DNA of 64,000 nucleotides. It comes from Symbiodinium kawagutii (lineage: Eukaryota; Sar; Dinophyceae; Suessiales; Symbiodiniaceae). The DNA lies in NCBI GenBank assembly GCA_009767595.1, contig VSDK01003825.1, forward strand, positions 72,869 to 136,868. Direction: 5' to 3'. Below the pieces are notes generated by a model. It was not told the origin of the DNA. It was given only the letters and a program-made list of their open reading frames with translations, and searched no databases. Of this stretch, positions 46,782 through 57,373 are shown piece after piece; position 1 is the stretch's first letter, and the number at the start of each line of letters is the position of its first letter. A program made the translations under genes and the position numbers.

Positions 46782-48747
46782 CTGGTGATGTGCTATGACC
46801 AGGGGCACTTGTTGTGAGCTGCTTTTCATGTGCTGGAAGTCGATGTAGATTTATGTGGGTGTACATGCATACATACGATATATGTATATAAATATATATA
46901 AAGATATATAGATAAATATATATATATATAGTATACTGTATATATAGAGAGAGAGGGAGATTTATTCATTAACTTATCTATTTATGTATCTATCTATTGA
47001 TTTATTTCTTTATCTACTTATTTATTCATTTATTTATCTGTACATATACGCATTAAAACGGGTGGATGTCTATGTTCCAATTATCGTTTGCATGTATGTG
47101 TACGGCAATGACAGTCTTGTGGAGTTCTGTCAATAAACAGCCTGAGATTTCAGATCCACTTGGTTCACAGCATAGAACAAGTAGATCACCGACAATAAGA
47201 CCCATACTTGGGGAGAATAGCTGGCCGGGGACTCGATGACATGATAAGTTTCTTTGGTTGACAACGTAGAACATATGGCAGTGGGTCAAAACCCCGTACC
47301 CCTAGTTCCCCTAGCATTAACCATTGTTTTCCTTATTATTGCTGGTTATCATCCCCATTATTGGTTGGTTAATATTGACCCATAGCCGGCGGAAGTCTGC
47401 TGTCGCCCCCGACCCCGAGAGGTGTGAGCAGGGATGTCTCTGACATACCCATAGCCATATGATCAGCAAATGATGGAGATGGAAAAGTCGGTTTCGTTTG
47501 CTCTTCCCATCGCACGGGAGAATCCAAAGAGGGATCGTTCCCTGGGAAAGAATGCACTGCGCGCCGAGCACGTTCCCTAAAAGTAATGATTGGCACCCGG
47601 GGTGTGTGCCTTGTTTCAAAACAAATACAGTTGTTGTTTGAAAATACATGTAAGTGCAGCAAGAATAAGAATAATAATCTAAAACATGTGCGAGGCATTT
47701 GTGCCAATGGCAACTAAGCTAGTACAAAACCGGATCAACCATCAGTAACGATCAATTAGCTGTCCTTTGGCCATCAAGTAAACATATCTTGTTATTGTTA
47801 AGTAATAATAAAAAACTGGTTTTGACAGCCAGACCCTGCAATTGCAAACACTTGGCTGGTCAAGGCAAGGCTCCCGCTAGCCCGGGCCAGCAAGTGGTGC
47901 ACGCACCATGGATCTGTTCATTCTTATGTTTCTCGGCCAATTGCAGCCAATTTTGCTCGGGCAACCAACTCTTTTTTACCACATTGAACCCTGATGGCCC
48001 CTGTAATGTCGGAAAAAGCTTTGTTGATGGGATCGTCATACCTTCCCGGTGGTACATGACCGAATAACTTGGATTTATGACAGAGGTAGGATTGGCTGAA
48101 CGAATTGAACTCGCATTGTTGGCTCTGATTTGGTTGAAGAAGCGCTATACATCTTGCAAGACTGCTCGGTTGAAATTGCTTCTATCTATGAAAGTTGACG
48201 GAATCTTGGAGATTCTCTTCAAACCCGCATTTGTAAGGCATCTTGATTAGGCACAGCTCCTGTACTTTGGATTCCCAAACAACCATCCAGCAAAAACCCG
48301 CCACAGTCCCAAGGCGCTTGAAAACCACAGTAACAAAAATTCATCTCCCGTGAGTTGCGTTGGTCAAATGCTTGACCCAAGCAGCGGACACCGGATGATA
48401 AACTGACTAGCAGATAATGACCCATCATTTGCCAACAAATATTTGGTCGTTGGTTATTCTTTTAGCAAAGCTTTGCCCACTGGGTTATACCACTGAGAGG
48501 TCAACTAACCATGGTAACTAGCCGTTGGCTACACATGTTTGCTCACTCTGCGCATGTAGGTTCACAAGTTGGCAACTCCCACAGTTGAATTGTGTGTCGT
48601 GTTCAACGAGGTTTTATGATGGTTGATGGTAATTCATGATACTACTAAAGATCATCACTATGGAACCTGCGATAAGCTCAGCATTGACTCGCCATGGTGA
48701 CCCACCATTTTCCTAAGAGAGGGCTGTGTTGCACGTGGCTTCGCCGC
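46782..48747. other. Intron between B and A of unit 2
   Basis: (TA)n and (ATTT)n tracts at 46,870-47,045, then a family 1 element. A short minus-strand frame at 47,860-48,057 with a possible acceptor was considered and rejected. No gene is seen. Confidence 0.5.
47276..47387. mobile_element. Short inverted-repeat element, family 1
   Basis: Ends TGGCAGTGGGTCAA and TTGACCCATAGCC; interior CCCCGTACCCCTAGTTCCCC and TTATTGCTGGTTATC. 112 bp, non-coding. Confidence 0.75.
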
Positions 48748-48824
48748 CTTCCGAACATTGAGAAGTCGTGGATGACAAACGTTCCAACTTGTTCTCCATG
48801 CGCCGAAGATGTTCCTCCAGTTTC
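48748..48824 (-). CDS. Exon, module B, unit 2 (77 nt)
   Basis: Acceptor GGACTCACCAG|GAAACTGG, donor GTTCGGAAG|GC. Phase 2 in, 1 out. Reads (R)KLEEHLRRMENKLERL, then SSTTSQCSE. Confidence 0.87.
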
Positions 48825-48915
48825 CTGGTGAGTCCGCAGGTCCAGCAGCTGGCAATCATCTGCCTGGAAAAGCTTGTGATTCAGCTAGCAATCATTGGAT
48901 CATTTGGTATATTTG

Positions 48916-48962
48916 GCTGTTTCTCAAAATAGGGGTACCCTAAAGTGACTTGAGAAACCACC
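48916..48962. mobile_element. Internally deleted family 2 element with target duplication
   Basis: About 47 bp: left end GCTGTTTCTCAAAATAGGGG and right end ACTTGAGAAACCACC with almost nothing between. ATTTG flanks both sides as a 5-bp direct repeat. It lies 91 nt upstream of the unit 2 B exon. Confidence 0.78.
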
Positions 48963-49022
48963 ATTTGACTGAATCTACCAGAGAGTTCAATCATTGGTGC
49001 ATCCTACAGGTGGTCAAGCGGC

Positions 49023-49062
49023 CTGTCACTTGACTGGCAGCTTTCGACCTCTGCGAAGATGC
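49023..49062 (-). CDS. Exon, module F, unit 1 (40 nt)
   Basis: Acceptor GTCTTTGCAG|GC, donor AGTGACAG|GC. Phase 1 in, 2 out. Reads (G)IFAEVESCQSSD plus AG. Confidence 0.84.
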
Positions 49063-49148
49063 CTGCAAAGACGCAGGAAGCAAAGCCCTCGTGCTCAACC
49101 TTCGATGAATCAAGTGGTTCTGCGTCAATTTAAACCATCTCATGGGTC

Positions 49149-49213
49149 AAACTGGTCTTTGTTGGCTATGGTAATCAAAATAAGTAGGTGAAAATCCCAA
49201 CAAAGACCAGTTT
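49149..49213. repeat. Perfect 17-bp inverted repeat
   Basis: AAACTGGTCTTTGTTGG and its exact complement are separated by 31 nt, with a second nested arm GTAGGTGA/TCACCTAC. Related words (CATCCCAACAAAGACTAGTG) occur near 20,320. Probably a small transposon remnant or hairpin. Confidence 0.8.
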
Positions 49214-50411
49214 CGTCACCTACGGGATGTCCATCAGAAGTACAGCGTATTGATCAAGCGAATCATCCAATGGCAACTCCGCTACAGCATGGAGTGCCCC
49301 TGTGGCCAAGGATAAGCTTGGACTTGAAAGGAAGAGGCTGGCGACCGGTAGAGGGAAGCAAAGACTCCAATCATTGGGATCACTCAAAAATATGCACTCC
49401 CAAAGTTCAGGGTTCTATGAATGACCCGAGCTCCGGGTTTATCTTTACTCAAATACATGGTGATGTTCATGCAGGATACCCCTTGCTTGTTGCTACAGGG
49501 CTATTTCCGAAAACTTGACTGTTTCCCACTATTCTCAGATTTTTTGATGGTTTAAAGCTGGGCCGATAGAAGTTGGTTAGGCCCCTTGCACTCTGGTAAA
49601 CTAATCTGGAAACAAAAAATCACCCTCTTTAAGACGCAAACGAGCAATCATGGATCGTCCATGCAACCAGGTTTGCCAGATAGCAACAAGCCAATGCTAG
49701 ATCCGTTTGTTCAGGTTCACTTCCGTAGTTCAACCATGAGCAGAGGATTTTCCATCAAGATTAAGGGGGTTCTGATGGTTGGATCAAGTTTGATCAACCA
49801 TGATTCCAACCAACATGGTTGGTTCTTGTCTCCCATTCTTGACTAGTTGTTAAGCCATACTAGTAGATAACATAATAATCCTTATGAATTATTAATATCA
49901 TTGTTTATATCTGAACAACAATTGAATTAAATATTAGTTATCCATAGTTCCATTCTGTTTGATTCTTCTCTCCCAGTATGGTTGGTTCCTATTTTTGTTA
50001 ATATCTTCACAGGATGAAACTGAATATTAGTAATTATTGATTTAATACTGCTAACCCTTCATCTTGTATTGTATTAACAATGAGATATCCATAGTTGTTG
50101 ATTCTTATCTCCGATGATTTGATGCTTAATATTAGTTATCCAATAACATAATAACCCTTACTAGGACTAGTTAACATAATATCAGTGATCACTACTAGTA
50201 AACATATTGGCACCCTTACTGTTAACATAACAACGTATCAGTGATCCTTGGTCAAACATCAAAGCTTCACTAATATGTCTATGATCCTAACAGTGATTGA
50301 TCACGAATATTAGATCCAATCAGTAGTCCCCAATCATCCCTTACACAAAAAATTGGTAATCATCCCCTACTGATCCTATGGATGATTATTGATCACTAAT
50401 ATTAGATACAT

Positions 50412-50514
50412 GGGTGTTTCTCAAAATAGGGGTACCCCCAAATCATCCATTATCAATCATTTGTAGTAATAAACCAACCATTTTTGGGGGTCCCCTATGG
50501 CTTGAGAAACCACC
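50412..50514. mobile_element. Short inverted-repeat element, family 2, with target duplication
   Basis: Ends GGGTGTTTCTCAAAATAGGG and GGCTTGAGAAACCACC; interior TAGTAATAAACCAACCATTT. ACAT lies directly outside both ends. It is the best preserved copy and ends 81 nt from the unit 1 C exon. Confidence 0.85.
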
Positions 50515-50595
50515 ACATAGCCAAGCTGTCGGGACGTTCAGCTACCCCTTTTTTGGTCAAGCTTCAGGTCCCACCATGGCCCACAGCTTCGGCAC

Positions 50596-50680
50596 CTCTC
50601 CGAGCTTCTGACAGGTCCGCCAGGGCCCGCGATAGGAAGTCCAGCTGCTGGTGGCATTCGTGGTCCGAGGCCTTCAAGGC
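50596..50680 (-). CDS. Exon, module C, unit 1 (85 nt)
   Basis: Acceptor GGGCCGCCAG|GC, donor GCTCGGAGAG|GT. Phase 0 in, 1 out. Reads ALKASDHECHQQLD, then FLSRALADLSEARR. Confidence 0.85.
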
Positions 50681-50699
50681 CTGGCGGCCCAGGCGAGGT

Positions 50700-50860
50700 C
50701 AAGGCGATGGTTGGGGATGGGTAAGGATGGCTTTTGATATGGTTCTTAGCATGGTCATGGTTATGAAAATGGTTATGAAAATGGTTATGAAAATGGTTGT
50801 GAATATGGTTATGAGTATGGTCATGAATATGGTTATGAATATGGTTATGTGATGGTTTTC
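50700..50860. repeat. 12-bp tandem repeat (ATGGTTATGAAA)
   Basis: About ten copies of ATGGTTATGAAA/ATGGTTATGAAT beside the unit 1 C exon. It is open in one frame (MVMKMVMK type), but simple sequence only. Confidence 0.85.
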
Positions 50861-52380
50861 AATGATGGTTATAGTCAAGTTACTATATAATATTTTGATA
50901 TGGTTCTGAATATGCTTCTTAGTATAGCTATTATTACATAATATGATTGGACAATAAGCTGATCAATGAGCGTTGCAACCATGACTTACGATGGTTATAG
51001 CTATGGTCGATGACCCATGCTTAACAGGCTGGTTGTGTTGGTGAGCTGCCCAGTAAGCTGGTCACGGATGGTGCATCTGATGGTGAAGCGGACTGCTGGC
51101 TGTCCAACACCCCGGGGTTGTCCATATCATCAACTGGTTTTGGGGACATACCAACGTTTGATGATGGTGAAATGCAGTTGATGAAGAATCCCAAAACCAG
51201 CTGTGTTGCATTAAGTGAAGTATTATTCACTAGGGATACCATACCATATCACCAACAGTTGATAATAGTGAAATCTGCAACAACACTCAGGACCGCTAAA
51301 TAGATTCCTTCTGTGGTTCATAGCTGTATTTTCAGAACGGATTGTGACAATCAACGCATCCACCGTACAACAGCGGGCAGCACAACTATCACCAAACATG
51401 AATCGCATTAGATCCAAATATCAGTGCTTTGTTATTGGCTCCATCCCCTCAAAGGAAGGCAGGAATCGACCAACAGGAACCAAAGAAAGCAAGCGTCAAA
51501 TGTGACATGACCAACCAAGCAAACAAGCAAACAAGGCCCCGCAAAGCAGCAAGGGGCTGATTCCTGACAGCTGTTTTCCAGGATCATGTTTTTCCTCGCC
51601 TCAGGCGATCGAAAAGCACAAAAGTCCCATGCGAACTCAACTAAAATCCAACCACTCTCCGGGTTGTCATCCCTTCCCAACTGTAAAGAGCTGCCAAATG
51701 CCCTGGTTTCATATCAATTCATGACTCAGGTCCTAAGCAGGGAATTCACATGAGGGGAAGGGATGCGTCACTGTATGAGGACCTCAGAGCAGAGTTCCTC
51801 TTTTTGAAAATTGACTGCCAAGAACGGCCAGGTTCAAAAATGGAGGAGCACAGAAATCCAATTTCGATTTGGCACCAACAGAGATCCACCATGGAAAGCA
51901 GCTGATCTGCCACAACTGCTGTTGCTCCATGGCTCCAGTTGGCTTGGCTCGTTGCTGTGCCAACCACCACAATTCGGCGCGAGTGAAAATCATCCTCACT
52001 ATCATTGGGAGACCAAGCAATCAAAGCGAATGAAATGTGGCTGCTTATGAATGCTTATGGCTCATGGTCCATGGCCATGTCCCACAGTCCCGACACACAA
52101 CTTCTTCACCGTTTTCATTGTCAGAAATCGACAAAAAGAGCCCCCGGAGGTCAGCTTAGCCACTTGTCAGTGCTGAGATTTGGTGACTCGATGCACCCAT
52201 GTGTGAAAATTCTTCCGTTTATTGTGCCTGATGATGAGATATCGCTTCATGATCTTCAACCCCAGCTGTGTGAGTCCCCAAGACTGCTGGTTCTCAGTTG
52301 CTTGTGATTGCTATGGTTCCACCTGTAGCCAGTTATGGCTATGCTTGGACCACCATGGGGTGCCCCCACCGAACGCCTCA
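50861..52380. other. Intron or spacer upstream of the unit 1 C exon
   Basis: Includes an imperfect hairpin (CAACTGGTTTTGGG near 51,130 and CCCAAAACCAGCTG near 51,190). Minus-strand frames at 51,021-51,242 and 51,746-52,024 are protein-like in parts but have no module homology; I cannot assign them. Confidence 0.4.
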
Positions 52381-52439
52381 GCCTCCCTTGGATCCCTTCC
52401 GCGCGCGCGGCGACTTGTTGGATCCCTTGGATCCCTGGC

Positions 52440-52535
52440 GCCGCGGCGAGGACTCACTGGGCACTGCGCCGGGCACCAGTAGCGAGCTGCCGAAGAGCTG
52501 AGAGTGGGTGCTGGTCCAGGTCTCCTCGCCACCTC
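52440..52535 (-). CDS. Possible exon, Ser/Pro-rich, no module homology
   Basis: Minus-strand GC-rich island with acceptor CACCACCGAG|GT and in-frame GEETWTSTHSQLFGSSLLVP, then GAVPSESSPRRQ. Several donors are possible, including GTGAGT inside it. A downstream basic stretch (QGSKGSNKSPRARKGSKGG) stays in frame. It may belong to the array gene or to a separate gene. Confidence 0.35.
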
Positions 52536-53012
52536 GGTGGTGCTCCAGTGGGTTGGTTAGTTTAGATGGTTAGTTTAGATGGTTGGATGGGTGGTTGCTA
52601 CTAAGCCATTGGGAACCCAATGGCAAATGGTTCGAGTTTATTCTGTTTATTACTGTGAATGATTGAATTTTGAAGGATGAGTTTGGGGTGCCACTATTTT
52701 GAGAAGCCACCAGTTGGGTACATGACCCCAACAAAACAATGGAACGGAGGAAATCACAGCTGGCTCGTTGCTCCTTTGGTGGCTGTTGGTTATGGAGTGT
52801 GCCAACAGGGGTAGGGCCTAATCATGGAAAGATGATTCAAAACGACAAGGGAACATGACAGGTATGCTATGTCTGGATAAAAGCCTCCTAGCCTCTGAAA
52901 CCAATCCAAGTTGGTGAAAAGAAACGCAAGCTGACAACGATGAGTCTGAAATTCTGGGAAGTTCCAAAGATTCATGACAGTTGGGTGGGTCCAAGTAGCA
53001 TGGAACCCTAAC

Positions 53013-53151
53013 CTGACGGACCGCAGCCATCACATATAGCATCAGTGCCAGCGAGTCTCGAAACGCCGGCTGGTCTCCCAGCGTGCGGGCCGGCGAAGTC
53101 TGCAGCTGACCATCGGAGACACTTCGTGACATCTGCAGTTGAGGTTCGGGC
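53013..53151 (-). CDS. Possible exon of unknown protein (139 nt)
   Basis: Acceptor CCTGGGAG|GC, donor GTCCGTCAG|GT. Reads PEPQLQMSRSVSDGQLQTSP, then ARTLGDQPAFRDSLALML, then YVMAAVRQ. Phase 2 in, 0 out. It is not one of the eight repeated classes. Confidence 0.45.
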
Positions 53152-53373
53152 CTCCCAGGGGTCGGTCCCACTCCCCAAAAGACTCCCGGTTTTGCACACT
53201 GAAAGTGGGGGATTCTGGGAATGAACTTGGGGCTTCACGTGTTGAACAATCCTAGTTGGGTTCACCATCATTCATCAAACTGGTCACTAGGCAAATTCTC
53301 AGCCACCACTCTGAAATGATCTAAGCAGACCTGGTGGACAGGTCACCTCATTGACAATGCCGGTCCAATCGCT

Positions 53374-53705
53374 TCAAACATCCAGCTCTTGGTTATCCTG
53401 ATCCATGAACCCTGAAATTTCCGAACTTGAGGCATCAAAATCACCCAGTTGGAGTATGTGGCTTTGGTCTGCTGCCTGCTGTTGCTGGTCTTGCTGCTGG
53501 AACGGCTGAGCTTGCTTTGGCTTCGCCCTTTCTTCTTGCCAGCGACACTTTGTATGGAACCTGCTCGTGCCACGGGGTGCCCGTTTTCATCCTCGGCATC
53601 ACCACTGCTGACCTGGGATGCCTTGTGGGAGCAGGCAGAGGTTTTGCTCGCTTGCCTCATCTCCACCACTTCATCGCCATCCAAAACCAGAGATTGCATA
53701 TGATC
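53374..53705 (-). CDS. Possible terminal exon region, Gln- and Lys/Ser-rich
   Basis: Acceptor GGCCGCAG|GATCATATG, opening DHMQSLVLDGDEVVEMRQ, then ASKTSACSHKASQ. Downstream, another frame reads AQPFQQQDQQQQAADQSHIL, then QLGDFDASSSEISGFM, then DQDNQELDV and a stop at 53,374-53,376, while the first frame stays open with KKKGRSQSKLSRSSSKTS. A further small intron or frame ambiguity lies between, so the exact structure is not settled. Confidence 0.4.
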
Positions 53706-53784
53706 CTGCGGCCCCCAGAGCAGACCCATCCCTGGCTTGGACAAACTGGACAAACCATGGATTTGTTTTTGAAAACCAGCCGTC
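53706..53784 (-). other. Candidate 79-nt GA-AG intron
   Basis: Donor CCTCGGGAG|GACGG, acceptor GCCGCAG|GATC. It joins frame RSLTMRPDEVPRE to DHMQSLVLDGDEVV in phase 0. Alternatively the sequence is read through. Confidence 0.4.
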
Positions 53785-53904
53785 CTCCCGAGGCACTTCA
53801 TCTGGCCTCATGGTCAAACTGCGCGAAGGCGAAACACCCAAGCCAGTTGGATTCTCACCTGCCTCCGCTGCAGCAGCTTGTCTGATCTGCTCTTCCGTCT
53901 GCAC
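53785..53904 (-). CDS. Possible exon, Ala/Glu-rich
   Basis: Acceptor ACCACCAG|GTGCAG; reads VQTEEQIRQAAAAEAGENP, then TGLGVSPSRSLTMRPDEV. A canonical-looking donor GTGAGAAT at 53,858 would shorten it to 46 nt (VQTEEQIRQAAAAEA). Both options are plausible. Confidence 0.42.
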
Positions 53905-54031
53905 CTGGTGGTCACGAAGCCGGAACGAGTAGGTTCAGTTGCAGTTCCTCAATGGCTTGGTGGTTGACAGTTGACAATAGCTAGCTATGATCATGCTCTA
54001 ACTGATGCACCCATTTGGCCTGGCCTTAAAC

Positions 54032-54297
54032 CTGAAGTGTTGTTCCTTGGTCGCCTTTTTCCTGGGAAGGTCCGGCAGCATTTGAAGCAGCTTCTTCCGG
54101 TAGAACCACATCGAAGTGCAGGCCACCAGCGCCGGCACTGCCAGTAGACAAACCAAGATCAGCATGGGAGTTTCCATGGCTCACCAGCTTCCCTTTAAGG
54201 GGGCCTGGAACGGGGGACTCCGAAGTTCGCATCTTGAAAAGCTGCGGAGGACCAAAGTTCACAAGGAAGCGGGGCATGGCTCCAATGTGACCTTCAC
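54032..54297 (-). CDS. Possible exon of unknown protein (266 nt)
   Basis: Acceptor ACTGTTTCAG|GT, donor ACACTTCAG|GT, both canonical. Phase 1 in, 0 out. Contains GEGHIGAMPRFLVNFGPPQL, then TSESPVPGPLKGKLVS, and ends AASNAAGPSQEKGDQGTTLQ. No homology to the repeated modules. It is the largest single exon candidate between 10 and 56 kb, and may belong to a gene nested in unit 1. Confidence 0.45.
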
Positions 54298-54851
54298 CTG
54301 AAACAGTTGGTTTACTGTCAAACAGATTCAACAAGATTCCCCGCAAGGCCAAGTAGCATCGGTCTTGTGAAATTTGATCCCACGTTTTCAATAGTGACAG
54401 ACTTCCAATGAAGGGCTTGACTAGGTTGGTGTGTCTTTAAAATCTGGATCCAAGCTGGATCTCTATCGGAGGCCGAACTCAAGCTGGTCTCTGTCTGGTT
54501 TGTTGGTGCATGAAACCTGTTTCCGTTCCCAAGGAAACATCGTAATAGTTGGTAATATTTGCACAAAATCTGTTGGTTGCCTTGGGAATCAACACTTCGT
54601 TTCTGTTTCTAATTATTACATGATAATAGAAACTGTCTAGATTGCCATATCTGTTGGATAATCTGATTTGCATAAACAGTAACAATCCAACAGATTAGAT
54701 GAAACTGTTACCGGTACTGTTTATCCCAAGGATCATTCCCAAGGATTTTGGTAAACAATCCCCTTGTGCTGTCACTGGTTTCTGTTCCTGTCTACCAACG
54801 CATCCTATTCCCACGGCACCCAACGCATGAGGCCCCAAGCATACCCGGCAC

Positions 54852-54896
54852 CTCCAACTTCGAGAGTTGTTCGGCCGCTTGATGCTCCAAAAGCTC
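54852..54896 (-). CDS. Exon, module D, unit 1 (45 nt)
   Basis: Acceptor GCCGCTCGCAG|GA, donor AAGTTGGAG|GT. Phase 0 in, 0 out. Reads ELLEHQAAEQLSKLE. Confidence 0.78.
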
Positions 54897-54979
54897 CTGC
54901 GAGCGGCACGCAACCCGTCCCGGGACTGAGTAGACTGATGGTTGATTAGTGGTCTATGACAATGAATTGTGGATTCACG

Positions 54980-55020
54980 GTTGATTCATGGTTGATTCAT
55001 GGTTGATTCATGGTTGATCT
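54980..55020. repeat. Short tandem (GGTTGATTCAT)3
   Basis: Three perfect 11-bp copies in the intron between A and D of unit 1. Confidence 0.8.
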
Positions 55021-55270
55021 GCAATGAATCTGGTCACAAACCTGCCTAGCAAACCACGGTTGAATCACCTTCGCAAACCATGATGCTTTGCGCTTCGCAG
55101 TGACGGTATGGATGCGTAACCATGGTGAATGATGCCAGAGGTGCTAACCACCACCATTGGGTGAAGGGGCCCTCCAAGTAGCTCCACCGGGCTCCCCCTT
55201 TCAACAGGGCTCCAACCAGCTCCAAACCCAAGCGCCCCAGGGCAGCCCAGGGCACCCCATGGGACGACGC

Positions 55271-55365
55271 CTTCATCTCCGCGTTGCGCTTCTCCGTGAG
55301 ATCTCGGCACTGCGCCAGGGCCTTCTCCGACAGCTCCCGGGCAAAGGCTTTCACGTCCGCCACAC
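55271..55365 (-). CDS. Exon, module A, unit 1 (95 nt)
   Basis: Acceptor AGAGATCGCAG|GT, donor GCGGAGATGAAG|GC. Phase 1 in, 0 out. Reads (G)VADVKAFARELSEKAL, then AQCRDLTEKRNAEMK. Good reference copy of the class. Confidence 0.87.
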
Positions 55366-56679
55366 CTGCGATCTCTGGGAGACTCGGGTCATGAGGTGTA
55401 AATCTATGCAGAAAGAAAAAGATGTAGATCTAGATTATAGATATAGATGTAGATCTATAGATTTAGATCTAGGTATAGATATAGATATAGATACATAATT
55501 GTACTAATTAGTTTTAAACGTTTTGAGTTGTATGTGTTTACTCTATGTGCAGAAGTCTTCCCATTGCAGCTCATGTTTCCACAGTTGACCGGTACCGTTC
55601 CGACCATCCTTGATTTGATCATCAGTTCGCTTAGTTGCCTTCCCACGGTGATTGTCTTAACCTTCACCATCATTAGCGACGCTTGGCCACTATATGGACT
55701 TGATTTTCTCCTAAATGAATATTAATACAAACATACTGACTTCATATCGCTCATTACCCGCAATCACAACCAAGAATCGGCACCTTTGTTGCCCTGGGTG
55801 AAACTACGATGGACAGTGCTGTTACTCCATCTTGGACCAGAATTCACAACCCTGGCTTTATGCCTTCGGAACATTCCAGGGTTTTCAGAGGTCATGACTT
55901 TTTCTCAAAACCTGAGACACCACAAATCTCATTGAATTTCCATTCCCTGGGCAACCCGCAGCCCATTGACGTGCTCATGGGGCTCCACGATTCTGACTTT
56001 CCTTCCCAGCATAGTAACTCACCAACAGCTAGGAAGCGCTGTCAGCATGACTGGATTATGATCACAGGTCAGGGAGTAAGGTGCTACAATACCATCCACC
56101 TATCAAACGGCTGAGCCAGCACCGTCCGCATCCGTAAAGAACTGCTCTTCTCACCAAGAGTTCTGAATTTTGACCAGTCGGATGACCATGCCCGTTATCA
56201 ATACTTAGTCAACATAAATAGCGATTAGTCACTAAGAAATGCCGACTGTGATGAACCCGATGGTTATCATTCTTAGATGCTGCTTCAGAACTGCAGAGCC
56301 ATTGACCAAATAACTATGGGCCATACCTCCCCATTTGTGTTGGTTTGTGTCGCCACGGTTATCGATTCGCCACTATCATTGATGGTTCACACTCATAAAT
56401 TCTCTTTGTATTCACCTTGCTGTTGGGTCTTCTCCCACATCCCAAAGCATTCTCAACCATAAAAACACCATTCTTAGCCACGAACCAGAAGGCTACTAAT
56501 GGTTCCTCACCACTAAGAATTGAACACTTTGTTCACCACTAAGAATTGAACACTCCGTTCACCTCTGTTCACCACTGTTGAAAACTATTCACCACTATTC
56601 ACCACTCTTCACTACTGTTCACCATCTGTTTCGCTCAGATTCCCCAAGCAGCTTGGCCATGGCCGGTCACCCTTGGCAC
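55366..56679. other. Intron between B and A of unit 1
   Basis: TAGATATAGATC-type repeats at 55,425-55,495 and CACTATTCACCACT words at 56,575-56,625. Chance open frames only. No gene is seen. Confidence 0.5.
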
Positions 56680-56756
56680 CTTCTGAGCATTGCAGTGACG
56701 TGGCTGCTGCGCGCTCCACGCGCGAGTCTAACCGGCGCAAGGCTTCTTCCAACTGC
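56680..56756 (-). CDS. Exon, module B, unit 1 (77 nt), most upstream exon seen
   Basis: Acceptor GCCGTGGCAG|GCAGTTGG, donor GCTCAGAAG|GT. Phase 2 in, 1 out. Reads (R)QLEEALRRLDSRVERA, then AATSLQCSE. It needs two bases from an upstream exon, so the gene continues beyond the DIRS element. Confidence 0.87.
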
Positions 56757-56819
56757 CTGCCACGGCGCTGGAGAGGAACGCTGGGAAAAGAACAACACAC
56801 TTTGGGAAATGCCAAAATG

Positions 56820-56970
56820 TGGCTATATATATATATATATACATATTTCAAAATGCACATAATAATCCATTTGCACATATATATATATATATATATATAT
56901 GCATCTGTATCTATTCATTTCTTTCTTTTTGATATTAATTAAGTAATATCAATGCATATATATATATATA
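56820..56970. repeat. (AT)n microsatellites at the 3' side of the DIRS element
   Basis: Three (TA)n runs; the last directly touches the element end. DIRS-type elements do not make target duplications, and none is visible. Confidence 0.8.
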
Positions 56971-57120
56971 TACACTTCCTGAGCTGCAGCCTGCGCTATT
57001 TTTCGCTTCCAGCAATGTCTGAGTAAAGTTGCACTTAGGCAACCAAACCAGCTCCTCACAAAGGATTCCAGGGGCAACCAACGCCGGTCTGCCCAAGGAA
57101 GCTGGCACATTCTCCGTCCC
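56970..57120 (-). repeat. DIRS split repeat B2 (151 bp)
   Basis: Plus-strand reading begins ATACACTTCCTGAGCTG and ends CACATTCTCCGTCCC. It matches 57,197-57,347 base for base as far as I can read. Confidence 0.9.
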
Positions 57121-57135
57121 AGGGAGGAGGGAGGG

Positions 57136-57199
57136 TCCAAATCAGCTGCATCGGCAAGCATGCTCAACGTGTATGCCTATGGAACACCAAAGATACATA
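57136..57199 (-). repeat. DIRS split repeat A2 (64 bp)
   Basis: TCCAAATCAGCTGCATCGG through AAAGATACATA, identical to the copy at 63,716-63,779. It overlaps B1 by the three bases ATA, the expected circular-junction arrangement. Confidence 0.9.
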
Positions 57200-57347
57200 C
57201 ACTTCCTGAGCTGCAGCCTGCGCTATTTTTCGCTTCCAGCAATGTCTGAGTAAAGTTGCACTTAGGCAACCAAACCAGCTCCTCACAAAGGATTCCAGGG
57301 GCAACCAACGCCGGTCTGCCCAAGGAAGCTGGCACATTCTCCGTCCC
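57197..57347 (-). repeat. DIRS split repeat B1 (151 bp)
   Basis: Partner of the terminal copy at 56,970-57,120. In the element's own 5'>3' direction it lies right after the recombinase ORF. Confidence 0.9.
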
Positions 57348-57373
57348 AAAACCAACCCCCCTTCCACGCGCCC

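Noticed and set aside
47860..48057. Exon-like minus-strand frame with acceptor CGACATTACAG|GG
   Set aside because: It lies between B and A of unit 2, whose phases already join directly; no homology to any module and no donor in phase.
51850..52020. H-like reading ending MEQQQLWQ
   Set aside because: The CAG end is followed by AT, not G, and the start lacks AG|G.
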